DNA from: Phycisphaerales bacterium
GTDB taxonomy: Bacteria > Planctomycetota > Phycisphaerae > Phycisphaerales > UBA1924
Assembly (NCBI GenBank): GCA_029260435.1
Contig: JAJDDG010000004.1
Location: 1 to 53,747 of the forward strand
Direction: 5' to 3'
DNA length: 53,747 nucleotides
Below, piece after piece: positions 44,189-52,840 of the stretch. How positions within the stretch are numbered: position 1 is the first letter of the stretch; every line of letters begins with the position of its first letter. The translations under genes and the position numbers were made by a program. The notes beneath the pieces are model-generated. The model saw only the letters and a program-made list of their open reading frames with translations, searched no databases and was not told the origin of the DNA.

Positions 44189-44271
44189 TGGGCGCGGCAG
44201 GATTCGAACCTGCGAAGGCATAAGCCAACAGATTTACAGTCTGTCCCGTTTGACCACTCCGGAACACGCCC
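44189..44271 (-). tRNA. tRNA-Tyr (anticodon GTA)
   Basis: An 83-base class II tRNA with a long variable arm. The acceptor stem is GGGCGTG with CGCGCCC, the anticodon loop CTGTAAA carries GTA, and the discriminator is A. Confidence 0.95.
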
Positions 44272-44361
44272 TGTGGGTCTGAACCCTATCGGCTCGACGA
44301 ACCCGTGAGTTGGGGAATCTAGCGAGCGCCCGCTCTCCGGGCAACGCGCCAAACCAAAGAA

Positions 44362-44434
44362 AGCCGCCGGGGAGACTTGAACTCCCAACCTCGAGATTAC
44401 AAATCACGCGCTCTACCAATTGAGCTACAGCGGC
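44362..44434 (-). tRNA. tRNA-Thr (anticodon TGT)
   Basis: A 73-base cloverleaf with acceptor GCCGCTG/CGGCGGC, a D arm TAGCTCAATTGGTAGAGC and TGT in the anticodon loop. The discriminator is T and CCA is not encoded. Confidence 0.95.
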
Positions 44435-44463
44435 ACACACCCTCCCCTGGGCCCGGGGGAGAG

Positions 44464-44494
44464 AAAAAACGCCCCGCCGAGATGGTGGGGCGTT
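44464..44494 (-). terminator. Rho-independent terminator after tRNA-Val
   Basis: On the minus strand AACGCCCC, an 11-base loop and GGGGCGTT are followed by TTTT, starting five bases beyond tRNA-Val. It implies that tRNA-Thr and tRNA-Tyr downstream need another promoter or read-through. Confidence 0.7.
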
Positions 44495-44498
44495 CTAA

Positions 44499-44572
44499 TG
44501 AGCGATACTGGACTTGAACCAGTGACCTCCTCGATGTCAACGAGGCGCGCTAGCCAACTGCGCCAATCGCTC
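44499..44572 (-). tRNA. tRNA-Val (anticodon GAC)
   Basis: A 74-base cloverleaf with acceptor GAGCGAT/ATCGCTC, anticodon stem CCTCG/CGAGG around the loop TTGACAT, and discriminator A. Confidence 0.95.
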
Positions 44573-44655
44573 GCTAAGCCCCCGATCGGACGGGGGCGTC
44601 TCAGGATACCCCCGCACGGGCCCGGGGCAAGTCGCCCGGGATCTGGGCGGGCAAG

Positions 44656-44729
44656 TGGCGATACGTGGATTCGAACCACGGACCTAGGGGCTATGAATCC
44701 CTCGCTCTAACCAACTGAGCTATATCGCC
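44656..44729 (-). tRNA. tRNA-Met (anticodon CAT), elongator-like
   Basis: A 74-base cloverleaf with acceptor GGCGATA/TATCGCC, D arm TAGCTCAGTTGGTTAGAGC and CAT in the loop TTCATAG. The fully paired first base pair argues against an initiator tRNA. An isoleucine tRNA with modified CAT cannot be excluded. The pair closing the anticodon loop is an A-C mismatch. Confidence 0.88.
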
Positions 44730-44800
44730 GCAATGTGACGAGGGATTGTACACATTCCGGCGTGGCGCGGGAACCACTGGACAGCCCTCATCGGGCGACC

Positions 44801-45298
44801 TCACGCCCGAGTTGCGTTGTATTTCGATGCTGGCACATACCGCCCTCGCCCGATCTTGGCGAAGCGGGGATCGTCCGAGGTGATGTCGTTCTGGATCGCC
44901 TGGGAGACGAGGACGTTCAGCTTGGTGCTCCCCCTGGATACCTCGCCGCCCGCTTCGAGTGCCTGGGCGATCTGCGAGGGCGACATCGGGGTCGGGTAGC
45001 TGGCGTCCAGAATGCCCAGCGCCTTCTCGCCCCACGTCCCGCCGGTCGGGCGGATGTACTCGGGGGTCACGGTCGAGCCGGGCGTTGGGGGGCGCCGTCC
45101 GGAGAGCTTCTCGATCTCTTTGGAGTTCGCGTCGAGATCGCGGAGCAACCCACGCCGATGTTCTTTCAGTTCGGTGAGCGCAGCAGCACGGATCGCTTTT
45201 TCTTCCTGCTCGATCGTGCGGAGTGCTGCTACTTTTTTCTCTTCGAGTTCTGCTAATTTTTCTAGTGCTGTCGTGGACATAGCCATCTCGTTTCTCAT
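44801..45298 (-). CDS. coiled-coil protein with C-terminal winged-helix-like domain
   Basis: A 165-residue protein I cannot name. Residues about 8-70 form a charged coiled coil (LEKLAELEEKKVAALRTIEQ...). A Pro-rich linker (GRRPPTPGSTVTPE) leads to a domain of about 75 residues with a winged-helix look: GEKALGILDASYPTPMSPSQIAQALE, then KLNVLVSQAIQNDI and a wing-like end RFAKIGRGRYVP. This resembles HARE-type or similar small DNA-associated domains. Start uncertain: ATG 45298, 45286 and 45280 are all in frame with no clear ribosome site. It lies upstream of the four tRNAs on the same strand. Confidence 0.65.
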   Translation of the reverse strand: MRNEMAMSTTALEKLAELEEKKVAALRTIEQEEKAIRAAALTELKEHRRGLLRDLDANSKEIEKLSGRRPPTPGSTVTPEYIRPTGGTWGEKALGILDASYPTPMSPSQIAQALEAGGEVSRGSTKLNVLVSQAIQNDITSDDPRFAKIGRGRYVPASKYNATRA

Positions 45299-45560
45299 TC
45301 AATTGTCGAGGGTCGCATCAGGAGTTCATGCCGCAGTCGAAAGACGGTTTCGCATTGAAACCCGCATAAAGATGCGTACTACCCTATCACAGGCTCCACG
45401 ATCATGCCTTTGCGTCTACTCCAACGCGAAATCCAGTGGAAACATGATCATTGCTGTGTGCTCGCAGTATAGCGACGAACAATCAGGGATGGTGTTGCAT
45501 CGTGAATCGTTTGGCGCACCACCCCATCCATACCCCGTACATAGTTTCTACGAAACGTGT
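45299..45560. other. intergenic region without recognisable features
   Basis: These 262 bases between the CTP synthase homologue and the coiled-coil gene are less GC-rich than the surroundings. Only a weak GTTTC/GAAAC hairpin (45545-45557) beyond the CTP synthase stop can be seen, with no T run. Confidence 0.5.
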
Positions 45561-47519
45561 TTAACCGCCGGGAGCATTGATTTTTCTCTGTGTTTTCAAT
45601 GACACATCAATCTGCGGCGACACATTTTTTCCTGTCTTTGGAGCATATTTACCCGCTTTACCATCTGACCCCACGCACCATTGTCCTACATCCGCGGATG
45701 GGTATTTCTTCCGTATCGCCGCTGCGAGCAAGCCCATGAACATCGGTTGCGGGCGCAGCGGTCGGCTCGTGAGTTCTGGGTGGAATTGTCCGGCGATAAA
45801 ATAGGGATGCTCCAACTCAGGATCGCCAGACGAGCCCGGCATCGCCAGTTCGAGGATCTGCATGATCCGATGCTCCGGGTGACTGCCGGAGAACCGCAGC
45901 CCCGCGGCTTCGAGACGCTCGATATACCGCGGCTCCACCTCATAACGATGCCTGAACCGTTCGCGGATGCTCGGCTTGTTGTTGTACAAGTGTGCCGCGA
46001 GTGAACCGGGCGTGAGCAGGACGTCCTGCCCGCCGAGGCGCATCGTCCCGCCCATCTGCTCGATCTGTTTCTGCTCCGGGAGTTCGGAGATCACCAAGTC
46101 CGAGGCGTCCTGGCGGAACTCGGTGGAATCGGCATCCGCCATGCCCATGACATTCCGTGCGAACTCGATCACAGCGACCTGGAATCCCAAGCAGATCCCG
46201 AGGTACGGGACTTTGTTCTCGCGGCAGTGCCTGACGCACGCGATTTTCCCCTCGACGCCCCGCGTCCCAAACCCGCCCGGCACGATCACCGCGTCCAGAT
46301 CTGCGAGTTTTACCGACACGTTCGCCTCGGTGACATCCGAGACCTCGATCCAATCCAACTGGACCTCGCAGTCCAGATGTGTCGCGCAGTGCTCGACCGC
46401 TTTCTCGATCGAGGCATACGCATCGCGAAGAGCGGCGTATTTACCGGTCAAACCGATCCGGATGTGGCGGCTCTTGGGTGTCTCCAGATGGCGGACATAC
46501 TCAAGCCAGTCTTTTCGGCACTTGTCCTCGTGCGCGAGATCAACGCGCCCGTGCAGCCCGAGCACCGTCAGGATCTCCCTGTCCAACCCCTCCTCACGCA
46601 TCGCCTGCGGGATGGTGTAGATGCTCTTGCGGTCGTGCATCGAGAACACACGCTGCAGCGGCACGTTCGAGAACATCGCGATCTTCTGACTGACCGTTTC
46701 GGTGATCGGGTTCTCCGCGCGGCATGCGATGATGTTCGGCTGGATCCCCGCCTCCATCACCCGCTTCACGCCGAGCTGCGCCGCCTTGCTCTTCTGCTCG
46801 CCCAGCGCCCTCGGCTCGATGATGTAAGTCAGCGCGACAATACAGACGCTACCGGGCCCCTCCTCGAACGCCAGTTCGCGCAGCGCCTCGATATAAAATC
46901 CGTTCTCGTGGTCACCCACCGTGCCGCCCACCTCGATAAACACGACATCCGCGGGCTGCTTGCCGTCGCCCCGCATCGCGAGCTGACGGATGCGCTGCTT
47001 CACCTCGCCGGTGACGTGCGGGATCATCTGGACGTCGCGCCCGAGGTACTTGCCGTGTCGCTCGCGGTCGAGGATATCGCGGTAGATCTGCCCGGCGGTG
47101 GTGAAATTCGCGTGCGCGAGATCCTGATCGAGCATGCGCTCGTAGGTGCCCAAATCCATATCGCACTCGGTGCCATCGTCCAGCACGAATACCTCGCCGT
47201 GGCGGTACGGGTTGAGCGTGCCCGCATCGATATTCAAGTAGCCCTCGAGCTTGATCGGTGCGACGCACAACCCCTTGTCCTTGAGCAGCTTCGCGACGCT
47301 CGACGCGAGGATCCCCTTGCCGAGGCCGGACATCACCGTGCCCAGCACGATGACATACTTATGGCGACCCCGCTCGTACCCGTCCGGGTAGGGGTTGTCG
47401 AACTCACTCTCGGTTGATGAACTGCCCGCGGATCGCAACAGCCCTGCGGCGTCAGAACCAGAGGGAATAATCCCGCTGTGGTGATCGTCATCCTGACTCT
47501 GGGGATCCGAGGGGGGCAT
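45561..47519 (-). CDS. pyrG: CTP synthase homologue with divergent synthetase pocket
   Basis: A 652-residue glutamine-dependent amidoligase of the CTP synthase family, 100 residues longer than usual (52 N-terminal, about 45 C-terminal). The glutaminase half is intact: GICLGFQ with Cys443, and QFHPELTS with His580 and Glu582. The synthetase half keeps the Mg ligands in MDLGTYE and IEVGGTVGD but departs from consensus elsewhere: GTVMSGLGKG (60-69) for GGVVSSLGKG, KLEGYLNIDAGT for KLDPYINVDPGT, GDHENGFYIEALRE for GDIExLPFLEAIR, and KSKAAQLG (243-250) for KTKPTQHS. It could make CTP or act on another acceptor. No ribosome site precedes the ATG; a promoter ends five bases upstream. Confidence 0.8.
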   Translation of the reverse strand: MPPSDPQSQDDDHHSGIIPSGSDAAGLLRSAGSSSTESEFDNPYPDGYERGRHKYVIVLGTVMSGLGKGILASSVAKLLKDKGLCVAPIKLEGYLNIDAGTLNPYRHGEVFVLDDGTECDMDLGTYERMLDQDLAHANFTTAGQIYRDILDRERHGKYLGRDVQMIPHVTGEVKQRIRQLAMRGDGKQPADVVFIEVGGTVGDHENGFYIEALRELAFEEGPGSVCIVALTYIIEPRALGEQKSKAAQLGVKRVMEAGIQPNIIACRAENPITETVSQKIAMFSNVPLQRVFSMHDRKSIYTIPQAMREEGLDREILTVLGLHGRVDLAHEDKCRKDWLEYVRHLETPKSRHIRIGLTGKYAALRDAYASIEKAVEHCATHLDCEVQLDWIEVSDVTEANVSVKLADLDAVIVPGGFGTRGVEGKIACVRHCRENKVPYLGICLGFQVAVIEFARNVMGMADADSTEFRQDASDLVISELPEQKQIEQMGGTMRLGGQDVLLTPGSLAAHLYNNKPSIRERFRHRYEVEPRYIERLEAAGLRFSGSHPEHRIMQILELAMPGSSGDPELEHPYFIAGQFHPELTSRPLRPQPMFMGLLAAAIRKKYPSADVGQWCVGSDGKAGKYAPKTGKNVSPQIDVSLKTQRKINAPGG

Positions 47520-47524
47520 ACGCT

Positions 47525-47553
47525 ATCGTAGCACGCCCCTACCGGACACCCAA
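47525..47553 (-). promoter_or_regulatory. putative promoter of the CTP synthase homologue
   Basis: TTGGGT and TACGAT are spaced by 17 bases. The -10 box ends five bases before the ATG, so the transcript would begin at or next to the start codon. Confidence 0.4.
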
Positions 47554-47590
47554 CCCCAAAGCACTTACCCACACACAAGAGGTCCAAGCC

Positions 47591-50290
47591 ATGCCACGAG
47601 TTCATTACCCAGCGATTGTCGCTGTCCTGCTCGCTCCGGCGCTCATCGCTCTCCCCGCACGCGGTGAAGACCTCCACGACTACGGCTCGCAGTGTCTGCA
47701 CTGCAAGCTGCTCCGTTCGGTGAATACCGCTGGGCGCGAGATGCGCTACAACACGGGCACCGGGCGGGATCTCCGCAACTACCCGCCGGATCGGGTCGTT
47801 GATTTCGAGCACATGCGCCTCGAACTCGACATCCCAGACATGAACACGGCACGTTTGAGCGCAAAGCAAACGTTGACATTCGCGCCAATCGCACGCGAGC
47901 TGGACGTCCTCGAACTCGATGCGATGCAGATGACAATCGAGCACGCCGCGTTCGTCGGCCCCTCGAAGATCAACCGCGACACGACCTTCTCCCACGACGG
48001 CAAACGCCTCGCGATCCGCTTCAACCCACCGATCAAACAAGGCGAGCACGCGGAAATCCTCATCGAGTACACACTCGAAGACCCCGCCGACGGGCTCTTC
48101 TGGACACCCGAGAACAATGCGTGGCCCGGTCGCCCGGCGCAGATCCACTCCCAAGGGCAACCCGAGACCAACCGGTACTGGTTCCCCTGCCACGACTTCC
48201 CCAACGAGCGCCTCACCACTGAGATCATCACCACGGTGCCCGAAGGATTCATCGTCAGCGCCAACGGGCATCTCGTGGGGCAACCCGCCACCAAGGGCGG
48301 GAGAACCACCTACCACTGGCTGCAGGACAAGCCGCACCCGAACTACCTCGTCTCGCTGGTCGTCGGGCAGTTCGACATGCAGGACATCGCCCCGTCCGGC
48401 ATGGAGTTCCCGATGCCCGTGTACGTTCCGCCGGGGCAGGGCGGCGCGATCGAACGGACCTACGGGCGCACCGCGGACATGATCCGCGTCTTCGAACAAC
48501 GCACGAGCGAGCCCTACCCGTGGGACCAGTACGCCCAGATCCTCGTCTGGAACTTCGGCGCGGGCGGCATGGAGAACACGTCCGCCACAACCCTCTTCGA
48601 TACCGCTGTCCTCGACGCCAAATCGCTCCTCGATGATGACCTCGACGCACTGATCGCGCACGAACTCGGGCACCAGTGGTTCGGCGACCTGATGACCTGC
48701 AAATCCTGGGCGCACATCTGGCTCAACGAGGGATGGGCGACATATATGGAAGCGCTCTGGTTCGAGCAGCGCGACGGCATGCAGGGTGGGTACCAGTGGG
48801 ATATGTACAAAAACCTCCGAGGCGTGGCGGAGCGCGATCAGCTCGCGCCGGACTCGAACGGGTTTACCCCCGCGATGGTCTCGCCCGTGTACGAGCACCC
48901 GTGGGAGGTCTTCCGGCGCGCCAGCAACCCGTACCCGAAAGGCGCGAGCATCCTGCATATGCTCCGCATGAAACTCGGCGACGAGGTGTTCTTCCGCGCC
49001 GTCGGCGAGTATGTGGATCGTCACAAGTTCGGCGTCGTCGAGACAGACGACTTCCGCAAGGCGATGGAAGATGTCTCGGGGCTCTCACTCGAACAGTTTT
49101 TCACGCAGTGGTGCGAGCGTCCCGGCTCTCCGAGCGTGCGTGTCACCGCGAAGTGGGACGAGAAAGACAAGCAACTCGATATCACCGTGGAGCAGCTCCA
49201 GCGCATCGACGCCGAGCACCCCGCGTTTGTCTTCGAGCTGCCGATCGCGATCGAGCCGGATCCTTCAAACACCCAGTGGAAGGGGCACAACGCGACAGTG
49301 CTGGAAATCGAGATCGACTCGAGCCGGGGTGAGCAGAGCGTCTCGTTGCCCGCCGAGCCCGGCGCGGTGGTCGTCGATCCCAAGATGAGCGTGCTGATGA
49401 AGTACCAGGGCGAACTCAAAACGGGGTGGCTCGTCTCGCAGCTCGACTACCGGTGGTCGCTGACAGCGCGTCTCGATGCGGCACGCCTGCTCGGCTCTCA
49501 TCAGGACGCGAAGAGCACCAAAGCGCTTGTCGCCAAGGTGAACGACAAGAGCGAGCATTTCTCCGTCCGGGCCCGAGCCGCCGAGAGCCTCGGGCAGCTC
49601 CGCGCCGAAGATGAATTGGTTTCGCTTGCTGTGCAAGGGATCGCAGAAGCGCGCGTCCGCGTCGCGGTCATCACTGCCCTGGGCGAGGTCGGTGGTGATC
49701 CCGCGGTGAAACTGCTCAAGGGGTTCGCGGATGACGACAACGAATCCTACGCCTGCCGAGCCGCAGCCCTCGTAGGGCTTGGCAAGATCAGCGACCCCGA
49801 CGACGCCGAGGCGTTCGACGTCCTCGCGCGGGCGCTCGGCGCAGATTCGCAGCACGATAATGTCCGCGCGGGCGCCCTCCGCGGGCTCGCCTCGTTCAAC
49901 ACTTCTGCGGCGCTCGATCAGGCGATCGTCTACACGCAGCCCGGGCACCTCTCACGCCTCCGCCCGGTCGCAGTGCAGGCGGTCGCCGAACTCGCGGACC
50001 ATGATGTTGACCTGGCGTTCGAGACGATCGCCCCGCTGCTACAAGATCACGAAGACCGCACCCGCCGCGCCGCCGGCATGGCGCTGGTCGTGATCGAAGA
50101 CGAGCGCGGGATCGAAACGCTCGACTCCCTGATTTACTCCGCGAAAACTCCCGATCTCAAGGCGATGGCAGAGCACTGGCGCGACGACCTGCTCGCGATG
50201 GTCAACGGCACGGCGAATCAGGATCCATCGCACGAACTCGAACGCCTGAAGCGTGAACTCGAACGTCTCAAGAGCAAGCTGGAGAAATAA
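47591..50290 (+). CDS. M1 family aminopeptidase with C-terminal HEAT-like repeats
   Basis: An 899-residue exported zinc aminopeptidase. A signal peptide (1-25) is followed by a CLHC motif near residue 35, then the beta-sandwich domain. The exopeptidase motif GGMEN is at 325-329 and the zinc site is HELGH at 357-361 with Glu380 in NEGWATY. From about residue 640 the chain carries HEAT-like helical repeats (AAESLGQLRAEDELVSLAVQ and similar), in place of the usual ERAP-type C domain, and ends in a short leucine-zipper-like coil ELERLKRELERLKSK. An AGAGGT site precedes the ATG. The only long rightward gene in this part. Confidence 0.9.
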   Translation: MPRVHYPAIVAVLLAPALIALPARGEDLHDYGSQCLHCKLLRSVNTAGREMRYNTGTGRDLRNYPPDRVVDFEHMRLELDIPDMNTARLSAKQTLTFAPIARELDVLELDAMQMTIEHAAFVGPSKINRDTTFSHDGKRLAIRFNPPIKQGEHAEILIEYTLEDPADGLFWTPENNAWPGRPAQIHSQGQPETNRYWFPCHDFPNERLTTEIITTVPEGFIVSANGHLVGQPATKGGRTTYHWLQDKPHPNYLVSLVVGQFDMQDIAPSGMEFPMPVYVPPGQGGAIERTYGRTADMIRVFEQRTSEPYPWDQYAQILVWNFGAGGMENTSATTLFDTAVLDAKSLLDDDLDALIAHELGHQWFGDLMTCKSWAHIWLNEGWATYMEALWFEQRDGMQGGYQWDMYKNLRGVAERDQLAPDSNGFTPAMVSPVYEHPWEVFRRASNPYPKGASILHMLRMKLGDEVFFRAVGEYVDRHKFGVVETDDFRKAMEDVSGLSLEQFFTQWCERPGSPSVRVTAKWDEKDKQLDITVEQLQRIDAEHPAFVFELPIAIEPDPSNTQWKGHNATVLEIEIDSSRGEQSVSLPAEPGAVVVDPKMSVLMKYQGELKTGWLVSQLDYRWSLTARLDAARLLGSHQDAKSTKALVAKVNDKSEHFSVRARAAESLGQLRAEDELVSLAVQGIAEARVRVAVITALGEVGGDPAVKLLKGFADDDNESYACRAAALVGLGKISDPDDAEAFDVLARALGADSQHDNVRAGALRGLASFNTSAALDQAIVYTQPGHLSRLRPVAVQAVAELADHDVDLAFETIAPLLQDHEDRTRRAAGMALVVIEDERGIETLDSLIYSAKTPDLKAMAEHWRDDLLAMVNGTANQDPSHELERLKRELERLKSKLEK

Positions 50291-50293
50291 CGC

Positions 50294-51049
50294 TCAGCCG
50301 CCGGGATTGCGGGCACGCCACCGTGCAACGAATGCCTCGTACTCCTCGGGCGTGTCGATCCCGGAGGTGCGGACATCCCGCAGCGCAACCGCGATCCGGT
50401 ACCCGTGTTCGAGAAACCGCAGTTGCTCGAGCTGCTCGGTGCGCTCGAGTGGTGTCGGGGTCATCTCGACGTATTGTTCCAGCATAATCCTACGGTACGC
50501 ATAGATCCCGATGTGCTTGAGCGCCGGAGCAGATTCTGCTGCGTCCGCCCGCTCAAATGGGACTCTCGACCTCGTAAAATAGAGCGCGTGCCCGTCGCGC
50601 CGACGCACAACCTTCACGATATTCGGATCACCCGGATCCTCACCCGGATGGAACACGGACGCGACCGTCGCGACGTGCGCACCGTTCGTATCGTTCACAA
50701 GCGCTGCGACACACGCGTCGATCACACCCGGTTCGATCTCCGGCTCGTCGCCCTGAACATTCACGATCACCTCGCTCGGCGCGAGCCCGATCGTGCGGCA
50801 AGCCTCCGCGATCCTTGACGAGCCGTTCGGGTGCTCGGGGGACGTCTTCACCGCCTCGCCACCGAACGATGCAACCGCGTCCGCGATCCGATCGTCGTCG
50901 CATGCAACAACTACGCGAGAGATGTTCGCCGCACGGGATGCTGCCTCGTACACATGCTGGATCATCGGACGCCCGGTCGAAGCGGCGAGCACTTTGCCGG
51001 GGAACCGCGTGGATTCCATGCGGGCAGGGATAACCGCCACAGCGCTCAC
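50294..51049 (-). CDS. kdsB: 3-deoxy-manno-octulosonate cytidylyltransferase
   Basis: Activates Kdo as CMP-Kdo for lipopolysaccharide inner core synthesis, using CTP. The 251-residue protein has the N-terminal nucleotide-binding segment IPARMESTRFPGKVLA, IVNVQGDEPEIEP with the Mg-binding Asp, FTRSRVPF, HIGIYAYRR and GIDTPEEYE. The start is GTG. It converges with the M1 gene, whose stop is only four bases away, and lies 46 bases after the TPR gene. Confidence 0.94.
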   Translation of the reverse strand: MSAVAVIPARMESTRFPGKVLAASTGRPMIQHVYEAASRAANISRVVVACDDDRIADAVASFGGEAVKTSPEHPNGSSRIAEACRTIGLAPSEVIVNVQGDEPEIEPGVIDACVAALVNDTNGAHVATVASVFHPGEDPGDPNIVKVVRRRDGHALYFTRSRVPFERADAAESAPALKHIGIYAYRRIMLEQYVEMTPTPLERTEQLEQLRFLEHGYRIAVALRDVRTSGIDTPEEYEAFVARWRARNPGG

Positions 51050-51095
51050 GCCGATCCCCCGCGAACACTCCGCAATCCATGGGTGTGCATCTCGA

Positions 51096-52664
51096 TTACC
51101 CCGTTGTTGTTCTGAGCTCTTTGACCAGCTCCTGCAGCGTCTTGCGCCGCTCGCGGATGTCCCGGAAGTTGATGTGCTGCACAGCGATACCCGAGGCGAG
51201 CTTGAACGCTTCCCCGGCCGCGCTCTGGTCGTTGTTTTCTTCGCCGCGCCGCTGCAGCACTTCCATCAGCCCGTACCGGAGCTGGAGCCCGACATCGTCG
51301 TTCAGATTGGCGTGCTCGTCGAGCGCTTCGCGGTATGTCGATTCCGCCTCGTCGAGCCATTCGATGAGCGTGAACGATTTCGCGAGCAGGATGCGCACCC
51401 GATCGGCGATGCCGGGCGCGTTTTTCGCAGCCTGAAAATGCTCGATCGCCTGCTCGTGCCGCTCGAGTTCGAAGAACCGGCGTCCGAGTTCGAAGCGGAT
51501 CGAAAGATCAGTGGGATACGCCTCGTGGCGCGCCTCGAATTCCTTGCACTCCGAGTCGAGAATCTGACGTCTCGCGCTCTCGTACTTTGCTTGCAGCTCA
51601 CCGTTCGACGGCTCCTGATCAAACTTCACCTTGACAGCGCGAAGCTTGCGCCGCCCGACGCGCATCTGGATATCGCCCGCGAGCTTGCGCAGTTCGAAGG
51701 TTTCGAGATCCGCGTACCCCTTCTGGAGAACCTTATACGCCAGCTTCTCGTCCTCTGGCGTGCCGCGTTCGAGCAGGAATTTGCACAGCTTCTTGATCGC
51801 AGCCAGGTCTTGCGGCCGCTCCTTGTAGTCCGCCATGGCGCGTTCGATCACGGCGTCCATCGTGGACTCGCTCTTGACGAGTTGCTCTTCTTCCTCGAGT
51901 TCACGCTGCTTGTCGGTATTCTTGATATTGCCGCGGAACCCGCCGGCTTCACCGGCACCTTCTCCGGTCAACCCGGCCCGCTTCATCGCGGCCTGGGCGG
52001 ACATATTCCGCACTTCCGTTTCAAGCGGGCCGTCCGAAGGATCGCGCGCGATCGCGGCCTCGCCGGATTTCGTCGCCAGGTCAAACGCCTCGACATCGCG
52101 GAACGCCTCCATCATCTGTACGAAGTGATCCTTCTTCGTGCGCGGATCGTTCGCTGCCAGCCCGAGCACTTTCCGCGCGAGCCCCTGCCCCACCTCGCGC
52201 GTATCCAACGCCGGCTCGGCTTCCCGGATCTTCGCCGCGAACTGGATCGCCTTGATGCCGTGGTTCCATTCGAATGGCGATGCTCCGAACTGCAGCAGCG
52301 CGAGCAGGAACTTATCGACCGGGCTCTTGCCCGAGAAATTCTTGACCTGGTCCTTGGTCGGGCCTTTTTTCTTGGCGGCCCGCGTCGAGAACTCACAACC
52401 AGAGGAATAGAACCGCTCGACAGCGCTGGCGTCCGTCGGGTCCTGGCGGAGCCCCTGGAGCCAGAGCGTCATCGCGTACTCAAAGTTCAGCGAATCATGC
52501 ACCGTCTGGGCACGCTCAAAGAACACCCGAGCCTTGTCAGGCAGGGGCAATAGCGGGCCCGCGGGCTCCTTCTTCTTGCCCTTCCCCTCGCTCTTGGGCG
52601 CATCCGCGTCCGCCTCCGCGTCCTCGGGGGAATCGTTTCCCTTTTTCTTGCTGAACAATGCCAA
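51096..52664 (-). CDS. cytoplasmic TPR-like protein
   Basis: A 522-residue protein beginning MALFSKKKG, then an acidic and lysine-rich lead (about 10-40). The body is TPR-like helices, clearest at residues about 30-65 (ARVFFERAQTVHDSLNFEYAMTLWLQGLRQDP) and 400-465 (LGRRFFELERHEQAIEHFQAAKN ... FTLIEWLDEAESTYREALDEH). There is no signal peptide. I infer a TTG start at 52664, eight bases after GGAG; the frame remains open further upstream, but no ATG there has coding support. Role unknown; I believe similar proteins occur in other planctomycetes. Confidence 0.75.
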   Translation of the reverse strand: MALFSKKKGNDSPEDAEADADAPKSEGKGKKKEPAGPLLPLPDKARVFFERAQTVHDSLNFEYAMTLWLQGLRQDPTDASAVERFYSSGCEFSTRAAKKKGPTKDQVKNFSGKSPVDKFLLALLQFGASPFEWNHGIKAIQFAAKIREAEPALDTREVGQGLARKVLGLAANDPRTKKDHFVQMMEAFRDVEAFDLATKSGEAAIARDPSDGPLETEVRNMSAQAAMKRAGLTGEGAGEAGGFRGNIKNTDKQRELEEEEQLVKSESTMDAVIERAMADYKERPQDLAAIKKLCKFLLERGTPEDEKLAYKVLQKGYADLETFELRKLAGDIQMRVGRRKLRAVKVKFDQEPSNGELQAKYESARRQILDSECKEFEARHEAYPTDLSIRFELGRRFFELERHEQAIEHFQAAKNAPGIADRVRILLAKSFTLIEWLDEAESTYREALDEHANLNDDVGLQLRYGLMEVLQRRGEENNDQSAAGEAFKLASGIAVQHINFRDIRERRKTLQELVKELRTTTG

Positions 52665-52823
52665 GGACAGGGCTCCATGCAACTCGACCGAATAACCATC
52701 CACAACCCCGCACACGCCCCACTCTCCCCTTCGGGCGAGGCGTGGGCATGCTACGCCATCGGCATACCACCCACCACTCCGACACCCCATCTCCCGGGTG
52801 TCGCCCATCGGGCGAGCCCCCCT

Positions 52824-52829
52824 TACACT
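52824..52829 (+). promoter_or_regulatory. -10-like box just before def
   Basis: TACACT ends 11 bases before the def ATG. No Shine-Dalgarno sequence lies between them, which suggests a leaderless or very short leader. Confidence 0.3.
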
Positions 52830-52840
52830 CCGATGAACCC

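Noticed and set aside
50793-52553. A 586-codon rightward open frame opposite kdsB and the TPR gene
   Set aside because: It is the antisense shadow of the GC-rich TPR gene, whose own frame has clear helical repeats.
52735-52790. A possible further copy of the CATGC ... CCACCC stem-loop repeat before def
   Set aside because: It has a GGCATGC segment and a following CCACCC, but the arms do not pair well, so it is at best a decayed copy.
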